DNA of 64,000 nt, taken from NCBI RefSeq assembly GCF_014161445.1, contig NZ_JABBXA010000012.1, positions 186,001 to 250,000 on the forward strand, given 5' to 3'. The stretch is from Microbispora sp. H13382. GTDB lineage: Bacteria; Actinomycetota; Actinomycetes; Streptosporangiales; Streptosporangiaceae. Below, piece after piece: positions 1 to 7,292 of the stretch (position 1 is its first letter; every line of letters begins with the position of its first letter). The translations under genes and the position numbers were made by a program. Under the pieces are notes generated by a model that did no database searches, had not been told where the DNA came from, and saw only the letters and a list, made by a program, of their open reading frames with translations.

Positions 1-84
1 CGCGCGCCGTACGCTGTGCAAAGACCATGGGCGGTCCGCGCGGCGGGCGCGCCCGACCAGGCAGACCACGAGGAACCGAGGACG

Positions 85-1737
85 ATGCCGGAGTTCGACT
101 ACACCGACCTGCTCCCGCTTGGACCGGACGAGACGGAATACCGCCTGATCACCACCGAGGGGGTGCGGGTCACCGAGGCGGCCGGGCGCAGGTTCCTGGA
201 GGTCGAGCCCGAGGCCCTGCGGCTGCTCACCGAGACCGCGATCCACGACATCTCGCACTACCTGCGGGCGTCCCACCTGGCGCAGCTCCGCAAGATCGTC
301 GACGACCCCGAGTCGAGCGGCAACGACCGCTTCGTCGCCCTCGACCTGCTCAAGAACGCGAGCATCTCGGCCGGCGGCGTGCTGCCGATGTGCCAGGACA
401 CCGGCACCGCGATCGTCATGGGCAAGCGCGGCCGCCACGTGCTCACCGACGGGCGCGACGCCGAGCACCTCAGCCGCGGCGTGTACGACGCCTACACCCG
501 GCTCAACCTGCGCTACTCGCAGATGGCCCCGCTGACGATGTGGGACGAGAAGAACACAGGCTCCAACCTGCCGGCCCAGATCGAGCTGTACGCCGAGGAC
601 CCGAACGGGCACCCGGACGAGTACAAGTTCCTGTTCATGGCCAAGGGCGGCGGCTCGGCCAACAAGTCGTTCCTCTACCAGGAGACCAAGGCGGTGCTCA
701 ACGAGAAGCGCATGCTCGCCTTCCTTGAGGAGAAGATCCGCTCGCTCGGCACCGCCGCCTGCCCGCCGTACCACCTGGCGATCGTCGTGGGCGGCACCAG
801 CGCGGAGTACGCCCTGAAGACGGCGAAGTACGCCTCGGCCCGCTACCTCGACTCCATCCCCACCGAGGGTTCGCCCGTCGGGCACGGCTTCCGCGACCTG
901 GAGATGGAGAAGAAGGTCTTCGAGCTGACCCAGAAGCTGGGCATCGGCGCGCAGTTCGGCGGCAAGTACTTCTGCCACGACGTGCGGGTCATCCGGCTGC
1001 CGAGGCACGGCGCGTCCTGCCCGGTCGCCATCGCGGTGAGCTGCAGCGCGGACCGGCAGGCGCTGGCGAAGATCACGCCGGAGGGCGTCTTCCTCGAACA
1101 GCTGGAGACCGATCCCGCCCGGTTCCTCCCGGACACGACGGACGAGCACCTCGGCGGCGACGTGGTGAGCGTCGACCTCAACCGCCCGATGCCGGAGATC
1201 CTCGCCGAGCTGAGCAGGTATCCGGTCAAGACCCGGCTGTCGCTCACCGGCCCCCTCGTCGTGGCCCGCGACATCGCCCACGCCAAGATCGCCGAACGAC
1301 TCGACGCCGGCGAGGACATGCCGCAGTACATGAAGGACCACGCCGTCTACTACGCCGGTCCGGCCAAGACCCCCGAGGGCTACGCGTCCGGTTCCTTCGG
1401 CCCCACCACCGCGGGGCGGATGGACTCCTACGTCGAGCGCTTCCAGGCGGCGGGCGGCTCGATGGTGATGCTGGCCAAGGGCAACCGGTCCAAGCAGGTG
1501 ACGGACGCGTGCCAGAAGTACGGCGGCTTCTACCTCGGCTCCATCGGCGGTCCGGCCGCCCGGCTGGCCCAGGACTGCATCAAGAAGGTCGAGGTCCTGG
1601 AATATCCGGAGCTCGGCATGGAGGCGGTCTGGAAGATCGAGGTCGTGGACTTTCCCGCGTTCATCGTGGTGGACGACAAGGGCGACGACTTTTTCACCGA
1701 TACGACCGGGCCCGTCCTTACCATCGGACGACGCTGA
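85..1737 (+). CDS. class I fumarate hydratase (iron-sulfur)
   Basis: Interconverts fumarate and malate in the TCA cycle using a labile 4Fe-4S cluster. The 550-residue product carries the family hallmarks: a cluster cysteine in MCQDTGT, further cysteines in [14 protein letters not shown] and [17 protein letters not shown], and the C-terminal beta-domain ending in [15 protein letters not shown]. Length matches one-chain class I fumarases. The reading frame is open upstream to a GTG at 16, but the ATG at 85 follows AGGAACCGAGG and begins the conserved part, so it is preferred. A second, oxygen-stable class II fumarase lies at 10197, about 8.5 kb downstream, so this organism has both types; in Streptomyces the two genes are near neighbours. 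Family assignment is firm; only the start is uncertain. Confidence 0.95.
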   Translation: MPEFDYTDLLPLGPDETEYRLITTEGVRVTEAAGRRFLEVEPEALRLLTETAIHDISHYLRASHLAQLRKIVDDPESSGNDRFVALDLLKNASISAGGVLPMCQDTGTAIVMGKRGRHVLTDGRDAEHLSRGVYDAYTRLNLRYSQMAPLTMWDEKNTGSNLPAQIELYAEDPNGHPDEYKFLFMAKGGGSANKSFLYQETKAVLNEKRMLAFLEEKIRSLGTAACPPYHLAIVVGGTSAEYALKTAKYASARYLDSIPTEGSPVGHGFRDLEMEKKVFELTQKLGIGAQFGGKYFCHDVRVIRLPRHGASCPVAIAVSCSADRQALAKITPEGVFLEQLETDPARFLPDTTDEHLGGDVVSVDLNRPMPEILAELSRYPVKTRLSLTGPLVVARDIAHAKIAERLDAGEDMPQYMKDHAVYYAGPAKTPEGYASGSFGPTTAGRMDSYVERFQAAGGSMVMLAKGNRSKQVTDACQKYGGFYLGSIGGPAARLAQDCIKKVEVLEYPELGMEAVWKIEVVDFPAFIVVDDKGDDFFTDTTGPVLTIGRR

Positions 1738-1836
1738 TCCTGCGGGGAGGTTGTCAGGATCTTTGACAGAAGATCTCAACAATTTCCCGGCATGGTCTCT
1801 ACAGGTCGCACTACACAAATCGGTAAGCTGCCACTC

Positions 1837-3261
1837 ATGCGTGCGCCGTCCGGATACCTGCTAGCCGCGCGCTATCGGCTGATCGAGCCGGTCGGGCGCG
1901 GCGGGATGGGCACTGTGTGGCGCGCGCGTGACGAGCTGCTCGACCGCGAGGTGGCTGTCAAGGAGGTGCGCCTCCCCCTGGTCCTGGACGAGGACCTGCG
2001 GGCCGAGCTGTGCGCGCGCACCGAACGCGAGGGCCGGGCGACCGCCATGGTCGCCCACCCCTCGGTCATCACGGTCTTCGACGTCATCACCGAGGACGAC
2101 CGTCCCTGGATCGTGATGGAGCTGCTCAGGGCGCGCTCGCTGGAGGAGCTCATCCGCCAGGAGGGGCCGCTGCCGCCACGCCGGGTGGCCGACATCGGCC
2201 GGCAGGTGCTCGGCGCGCTGCGCGCCGTCCACGCCAAGGGCATCCTGCACCGCGACGTGAAGCCCAGCAACGTGCTGGTGACCGACGACGACCGAACCGT
2301 GCTGACCGACTTCGGGCTGGCCGCCCTCGAAGGCGACGCCTCCATCACCCAGGCCGGGATCGTCCTCGGCTCCGCCGGGTACATCGCCCCCGAGCGCGTC
2401 CTCGGCGACAAGGCGAGCCCGGCGGCCGACCTGTGGTCGCTGGGCGCCACCCTCTACACCGCCGTCGAGGGCCGCGGCCTGCACGGGCGCCGGACGGCGG
2501 CGGCCGCGCTCGCGGCCCTGACAAGCGGCGCTCCCATCCCCATGGAGAAGGCCGGCCCGCTCGCCCAGGTCCTGCGCGGCCTGCTCCAGATCGACCCCGC
2601 GGCCAGGCTCGACGGCGTCCGCGCGGCCCACGCGCTGTCCAGGATCGCCGCCGGAGGCTCGGCCGAGGACCCCTTCGCCTCCCCGCTCCGCGGCGGCCGT
2701 TCCACACCGCCGCCGACCGCCCCGCAGCCCACGGCCCCGGAGACCCGCAAGCCGCCGCAGCGCAGCCAGCGGGGGCAGCACCGCGCCGAGTCGCGGCCCA
2801 CGCCCAAGGTGACCCCGCGCGACCGCGACTCGGGGCCCCACCGGCAGCCGGGCCCGTACGGCCAGCCGTACCGGCCGGCGGAGTACGGCCAGCCCCACCC
2901 GTACGACTCGTACGCCTCGGGGCGCTACGACCTGTACGGCTCCCGCGGGCAGTCGGGACAGTACGGGCAGTTCGGCCAGAGTGGTCAGCTACGGCACAGC
3001 GGCTCCTACACCGGGAGCCACAGCGGCTCCCACAGTGGCTCGTTCAGTGGCCCGCATCCGCAGTACGGGCAGTCCGGCCACCACCACCGGGAGATGCCGG
3101 CCGTGCCGTCCCCGCGCCGACGGCCGAGCGAGGGCCTGCACCGCAAGCCGTCGGAGCCCGCTCTCCACCACGTCGTGCGCATCCCCATGATGCGGCACGT
3201 GGCGAAGATGATCAAGATCCTGCTCCCCCGCCGGTATTGGCCCAGAATCTTCATGCGGTAG
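1837..3261 (+). CDS. serine/threonine protein kinase (soluble, disordered tail)
   Basis: Hanks-type kinase that phosphorylates Ser/Thr of unknown targets. The catalytic domain occupies about residues 12-270: glycine loop GRGGMGTVW, Lys in AVKEV, HRDVKPSNVL catalytic loop, TDFGLA and the APERVLG segment. The C-terminal 200 residues are low-complexity, rich in Pro, Gln, Gly, Ser and Tyr with repeated YGQ and SGSH units, and end in a basic hydrophobic stretch (IKILLPRRYW). There is no clear transmembrane helix, unlike the related kinase at 5778. Start: an in-frame ATG at 1792 adds 15 residues, but the ATG at 1837 begins right before the kinase fold and lies 7 nt after TAAGCT (1824-1829), fitting a leaderless transcript; neither start has a good ribosome site. 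Convergent with the mannanase gene. Confidence 0.9.
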   Translation: MRAPSGYLLAARYRLIEPVGRGGMGTVWRARDELLDREVAVKEVRLPLVLDEDLRAELCARTEREGRATAMVAHPSVITVFDVITEDDRPWIVMELLRARSLEELIRQEGPLPPRRVADIGRQVLGALRAVHAKGILHRDVKPSNVLVTDDDRTVLTDFGLAALEGDASITQAGIVLGSAGYIAPERVLGDKASPAADLWSLGATLYTAVEGRGLHGRRTAAAALAALTSGAPIPMEKAGPLAQVLRGLLQIDPAARLDGVRAAHALSRIAAGGSAEDPFASPLRGGRSTPPPTAPQPTAPETRKPPQRSQRGQHRAESRPTPKVTPRDRDSGPHRQPGPYGQPYRPAEYGQPHPYDSYASGRYDLYGSRGQSGQYGQFGQSGQLRHSGSYTGSHSGSHSGSFSGPHPQYGQSGHHHREMPAVPSPRRRPSEGLHRKPSEPALHHVVRIPMMRHVAKMIKILLPRRYWPRIFMR

Positions 3262-3284
3262 CCGGGCCGGATCTCCGGCCCGGC
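3261..3284. terminator. bidirectional hairpin between convergent genes
   Basis: GCCGGGCCGG and CCGGCCCGGC form a perfect 10-bp stem around ATCT. It begins on the last base of the kinase stop codon and lies 32 bp from the mannanase stop, so it can end transcripts from both sides. There is no U-tract, as is usual in actinobacteria. Confidence 0.6.
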
Positions 3285-3315
3285 TCTGGCGTTCTTCACC
3301 CCGCGACCGAGTGGC

Positions 3316-5106
3316 CTACCACTTGGTCATGTCCGGGAGCTGATCGATGGAGATGGTCCTGGGGTTCGCCATCGCCGTCTTCCACAGCCCTTGGACGTCC
3401 TTGCCGCTGCCTGCCCAGTCGCGTGAGGCCCACACGACGAAGTAGGGCCAGGCCGGATCGGAGGCCGGGTTGAGCGGGCTGAACGTCTCCGCGATGCCGA
3501 GCGTCTTGCCGCTGCCGATGGCCCTGAGCGTGTTGTAGTCGCCGGAGCTCTGGTAATAGTCCGAGGTGACGAGGTCGACGTAGGCGTCACCCGGATACCA
3601 GGACGACATCGGGGTGCTCTGGCCGCTCGCCATGCCGTTGAAGACCCACAGCACGTTGTGGACGCCGGCGAGCCGGGCCCGCTGGAAGATCAGCCGCCAG
3701 AGCTGCTTGTAGGCGTCCGAGCCCTTCTTGGTCCACCACATGTAATTGTTGTTGCTCTCGTGCAGCGGACGGAACAGGACCGGGATGCCGGCGTCGCCCA
3801 TCTTCTTCAGCTCCCGCACCACGAGGTCGATGTCCTGGTAGAGCTTGGACGAGGGGTTGCTCAGATCCGGCACGAAGTCGCAGTCGGCCGCGTAGTTGCC
3901 GCCGCGCGGGCAGTACCAGTGCCACTGGAAGGCCACGATGCCGTGGTGGGAGTTGTACCAGTCGACAACGCTCTGGGTCTGGATGCTGCCTCTGGTGTAC
4001 TCCATGAAGTCGAAGGCGACGATGGCCGGGTAGCGGCCGGTCAGCGACTTCACCTTGTCCGCGTCGGGCGCGTCGGTCTGGCCGCTCACGTACGCGTGGG
4101 TCTTGAGGTAGCACAGCAGGTTCCTGGCCTTGGAATCCGCCCCGGGGTCGGCGGGGGTCTGCCCGCAGGCGGGGCCGGTCGGGCTGGGCGACGGGCTCGG
4201 CGTGACGCCGTAGACCTCGAACTCGTAGAGCGAGTAGCCCCAGCTCGTGCCGCGGGCGGTGCCGTACAGGCGGACGTAGCGCCCGGTGCCGGAGACGGCG
4301 AGGTTCTCGACGCCGCCCGCGCCGCTGGTGGTGCTGTAGACCGAGGTCCAGGTGGCGCCGTCGTCCGAGGTCTGGATCTGGTAGCTCTTCCCGTACGCCG
4401 CCTCCCACTGCAGGGTCACCTGGCGGATGGGGTAGCTCGCGCCGAGGTCGACCTGGATCCACTGCGGGTCGCTGTACGCGGTGGACCAGCGGGTGCCGAG
4501 GTCGCCGTCCACCGCGTAAGCGGCGGCCAGGCTGCCGCTCTCGTCGGACGAGGACCTCACCGGCCTGCGGAGGGCCAGGTTTCCGGCCGGCGGAGTGACG
4601 GTCGGCGTTGCGCTCGGTGTGGCGCTCGGTGTGGCGCTCGGGCTGTCGTCGGGTGTGGGGCTGGGCGACGCGTCGCCACCGCAGGAGGCGCCGTTCAGGG
4701 TGAACGCGGTGGGGGCGGGGTTGGAGCCGCTGTAGCGGACGTTGAAGCCGAAGGCGACCGAGCCGCCGTTCGCCGGGATGACGGCGTTGTAGTCCACGTT
4801 GGTGGCCGACACGCCGGAGCCGGTCTGGGTGTAGGTCGCGCTCCACACGTCGACGACGGTCTGGCCGCCGGGAAACGCCCAGGCAAGGGTCCAGCCGTTG
4901 ATCGTGGTCGAGCCGCCGTTGGTGACGACGACGTCCACGGTGGCGCCCGAGCCCCAGTCGTTGGTGACCTGGTAGCGCACCTGGCAGGGGGCCGGGGCGG
5001 CGTGGGCGCCGGGCAACACGACGAGCGCCGCCGACAGCAGGGCCAGTGCCACTGCCGTCGCGAGGCCGGCCAGGCTCGCCGGGCGGCGACGTTCAGGATG
5101 GTTCAT
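3316..5106 (-). CDS. secreted GH26 beta-mannanase with CBM2 and F5/8C (CBM32-like) domains
   Basis: Extracellular glycoside hydrolase, likely endo-beta-1,4-mannanase, of 596 residues. Order: signal peptide (1-37, cut near AHA), a family 2 cellulose-binding module (about 41-141, WGSGATVDVVVTN and GWTLAW), a Ser/Pro/Thr linker, a discoidin/F5-8C carbohydrate-binding domain (about 176-300, LALRRPV, WIQVDLG, VRLYG), a second linker, and a GH26 catalytic domain (about 315-596). The family acid/base Glu is in LFRPLHESNNNYMWW and the nucleophile Glu in LGIAETFSP. The frame is open 33 codons further upstream; the ATG at 5106 is chosen because GGGAG precedes it and the signal peptide starts there. No sugar regulator or transporter is adjacent. 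Substrate (mannan versus mixed glucan) is inferred from the family. Confidence 0.92.
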   Translation of the reverse strand: MNHPERRRPASLAGLATAVALALLSAALVVLPGAHAAPAPCQVRYQVTNDWGSGATVDVVVTNGGSTTINGWTLAWAFPGGQTVVDVWSATYTQTGSGVSATNVDYNAVIPANGGSVAFGFNVRYSGSNPAPTAFTLNGASCGGDASPSPTPDDSPSATPSATPSATPTVTPPAGNLALRRPVRSSSDESGSLAAAYAVDGDLGTRWSTAYSDPQWIQVDLGASYPIRQVTLQWEAAYGKSYQIQTSDDGATWTSVYSTTSGAGGVENLAVSGTGRYVRLYGTARGTSWGYSLYEFEVYGVTPSPSPSPTGPACGQTPADPGADSKARNLLCYLKTHAYVSGQTDAPDADKVKSLTGRYPAIVAFDFMEYTRGSIQTQSVVDWYNSHHGIVAFQWHWYCPRGGNYAADCDFVPDLSNPSSKLYQDIDLVVRELKKMGDAGIPVLFRPLHESNNNYMWWTKKGSDAYKQLWRLIFQRARLAGVHNVLWVFNGMASGQSTPMSSWYPGDAYVDLVTSDYYQSSGDYNTLRAIGSGKTLGIAETFSPLNPASDPAWPYFVVWASRDWAGSGKDVQGLWKTAMANPRTISIDQLPDMTKW

Positions 5107-5172
5107 TGGTTCTCCCGAGGTAGGGGGGTGCGACGCCCTCCGTGTCCCGCGCGCCTGGGGTCGCCGCCGCAC

Positions 5173-5218
5173 GGGACACCTCGTACGGGCCGTGGGCGCC
5201 CGCACAAGAGGGTGTCCC
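5173..5218. repeat. 8-bp inverted repeat in the mannanase upstream region
   Basis: GGGACACC (5173-5180) and GGTGTCCC (5211-5218) are perfect inverted copies 30 nt apart, about 70-110 bp upstream of the mannanase start. It could be a leader hairpin or paired regulator half-sites; function unknown. Confidence 0.35.
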
Positions 5219-5228
5219 GATAGTGGGA

Positions 5229-5242
5229 ATGAACCGGTTAAT
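5229..5242. promoter_or_regulatory. LacI-like operator candidate upstream of the mannanase
   Basis: ATGAACCGGTTAAT is a 14-bp dyad with a perfect AACCGGTT core and central CG, the usual style of LacI-family sugar operators. It lies 123 bp upstream of the GH26 start. No regulator gene is nearby, so assignment is inference from shape and position. Confidence 0.35.
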
Positions 5243-5249
5243 ACGTCAA

Positions 5250-5777
5250 TAGAGGACCTTAGATCTTGGCCGCCCGTGGAGGAGCGGTAAGCCGCCCTGC
5301 CACTTCAGCGGCAGCGGGGGCCCCGGCGCGACGGGATGAAACGTTCATCACACATGATCTTTCCGCTCTGCCGCAGGTTGCGCCGAGGGACACAGATGTC
5401 GCATGGCCGGCCGGCGCCCGCCGATCCCGGCGGCCGGTCACGCCAATAGGTGTGTTGAATCGGCATCGATATGTGTTCGATTTCGCGCATGCAACCGCTC
5501 GCAGCATATGTGAATCCACAGTTTGTTGACCGGTTCATCCATCTTCGAAGGTAGGGTGCCTTTTCCGGTCCGGCCGGTGCCCCCGGTCCGTGCGAGGGGC
5601 CGGGCGGGGGGCGCGACGGGTCCAGGCGCCGGGCCGGGCCCCACGCCTGCCGTCGCCGGCCCGTCCGGGCGAGGACGCGGCCAGGGAACGGGCTTCGGCC
5701 GGCCTGTCTCAACTCCGCGAAGTGGATCACGCTGGGAATAAAGCGCTCTGCAAGGTCGAATCGCTATCTTTCTAGAC
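5250..5777. other. divergent intergenic region between mannanase and kinase
   Basis: About 670 bp separate the two divergent genes and no convincing gene was found; short open frames here have no ribosome site or recognisable product. The stretch 5335-5550 is visibly less GC-rich than its surroundings, as expected for promoters. A 15-bp dyad, GATGAAACGTTCATC (5335-5349), has perfect 6-bp arms. TATCTT at 5765-5770 is 7 nt before the kinase ATG and could be its minus 10 box on a leaderless transcript. Confidence 0.4.
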
Positions 5778-7223
5778 ATGCCGGAACAGCACCCGCCGCT
5801 GCTCGCCGACCGCTACGAGCTGCGCACCCGAATCGGCCGGGGCACCATGGGCACCGTCTGGCGTGCGTACGACCGGTCGCTGGGCCGGGAGATCGCGGTC
5901 AAGGAGATCCGCCAGGACCCCTCGCTCAGCCCGCGGCAACGTCAGGAGCTGCGCGAACGCATGATGCGCGAGGGCCGCATGGCCGCGCGCGTCAGCCATC
6001 CCTCCGTCGCCACCATCCACGACGTGATCGTGTCCGACGGCATCCCGTGGATCATCATGGAGCTCGTCGAAGGACGCTCGCTGGAACAGGTGATCGACGA
6101 GGAGGGGCCGTTGCCGCCGCGTCTGGTGGCGGAGATCGGCTACGACCTGCTCGGCGCGCTGCGCGCGGCCCACGCGCAGAACATCCTGCACCGTGACGTC
6201 AAGCCGGCGAACGTGCTGCTCACCGAGACGGGCAGGGTGGTGCTGACCGACTTCGGCATCGCCAAGGCCCTGGGCGACAACGCGCTCACCCAGACCGGCA
6301 TGGTGATCGGTTCTCCGGGTTACACCGCCCCGGAGCGGGCCCGGGGCGAGTACACCGGCCCCGAGTCCGACCTGTGGTCGCTCGGCGCGACGCTGTACTT
6401 CGCCGTCGAGGGGCGGCCGGCGTACGAACGGGCGACCGTGGGCGAGACGCTGGCCGCGTTGATGACGGAGAAAGCGGACCCGCCCAGGCAGGCCGGGCCG
6501 CTGCGGCAGGTCCTGGACGGGCTGCTGGAGAAGGACCACACCGCGCGCCTCACGCCCGAGCGCGCCGCCGCGATACTGCGGGTGATCGCCGACACCCCAA
6601 CGGGCGCCATTCCCGCGGTGCCTCCGGCACCCCCGGCGCCGTCCCCTCGCCCCACACCCGCTCCCTCCGCCGCGCCTGCCGGGCCCGTCGCGCCCGTCGC
6701 GCCCGTCGCGAGGCAGGACGGCCCGGCCGGGGCCGACGAGGACGACGCCAACCGCACGATGGTCGTCGTCCGCCCCAAGGGCGGGCTGCGCATCCCACCG
6801 CCCGGCGAGGCGCGGCAGTCCGGGCAGGACGTACAGGACGCCGCCGCCCGGCCGCCGGCCGGCAACGGCTCGGAAGCCGCCGACAGGCACAGCACCACGG
6901 TCCCCGGGAGGCTCCCCGGCCGGGGACCCGCGACGCCTCCGCCATCCGGCCCTGTCGCCGGGAACCGTCCCGCGCCCGTCATGCCGGGACAGCCCGCCGG
7001 TCCGCACCCACCGCACACTCCGCACCCGCCGCACCCCGGCCCCTTCCCGCCGGGGAACGGCGTCCCCGGCCGACCGCCCAGCCTGGGCACCGACCTGTTC
7101 ACGATGCGCGGCCCCGACGAGCCGGACACCGGAACGCGGGTCCGGGTGCTCGTGACGATGGGGATCGTGCTCGTCGTCGTCCTCGTGTTGATCCTCCTGG
7201 GCGTGTTCTTCTTCGCGAGGTGA
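5778..7223 (+). CDS. serine/threonine protein kinase with C-terminal membrane anchor
   Basis: Hanks-type kinase of 481 residues. The catalytic domain (about 11-270) shows the glycine loop GRGTMGTVWRA, AVKEIR lysine, HRDVKPANVLL, TDFGIAKALG and APERARG. A Pro/Ala/Gly-rich linker of about 170 residues follows, and the protein ends in one hydrophobic helix (about 455-478, MGIVLVVVLVLILLGVFFF) with only three residues after it. The kinase is therefore probably cytosolic and held to the membrane by its tail, without an external sensor domain. It resembles the kinase at 1837 closely, suggesting an old duplication, and is directly followed by the NACHT protein 69 bp downstream on the same strand. 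Confidence 0.92.
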   Translation: MPEQHPPLLADRYELRTRIGRGTMGTVWRAYDRSLGREIAVKEIRQDPSLSPRQRQELRERMMREGRMAARVSHPSVATIHDVIVSDGIPWIIMELVEGRSLEQVIDEEGPLPPRLVAEIGYDLLGALRAAHAQNILHRDVKPANVLLTETGRVVLTDFGIAKALGDNALTQTGMVIGSPGYTAPERARGEYTGPESDLWSLGATLYFAVEGRPAYERATVGETLAALMTEKADPPRQAGPLRQVLDGLLEKDHTARLTPERAAAILRVIADTPTGAIPAVPPAPPAPSPRPTPAPSAAPAGPVAPVAPVARQDGPAGADEDDANRTMVVVRPKGGLRIPPPGEARQSGQDVQDAAARPPAGNGSEAADRHSTTVPGRLPGRGPATPPPSGPVAGNRPAPVMPGQPAGPHPPHTPHPPHPGPFPPGNGVPGRPPSLGTDLFTMRGPDEPDTGTRVRVLVTMGIVLVVVLVLILLGVFFFAR

Positions 7224-7292
7224 TGTTGCGCCGGGCGCCCGGACACTGCTAGCAAGGTCACGAATACGTTCGGTTTCCCCCTGGAGTGACCG

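Noticed and set aside
3658-5223. A 521-codon plus-strand open frame over the mannanase
   Set aside because: It is antisense to four well-recognised domains and has the Val/Gly/Arg/Ala composition of a shadow frame.
5266-5529. An 87-codon plus-strand frame between mannanase and kinase
   Set aside because: No ribosome site and no protein-like composition; the region looks like promoters instead.
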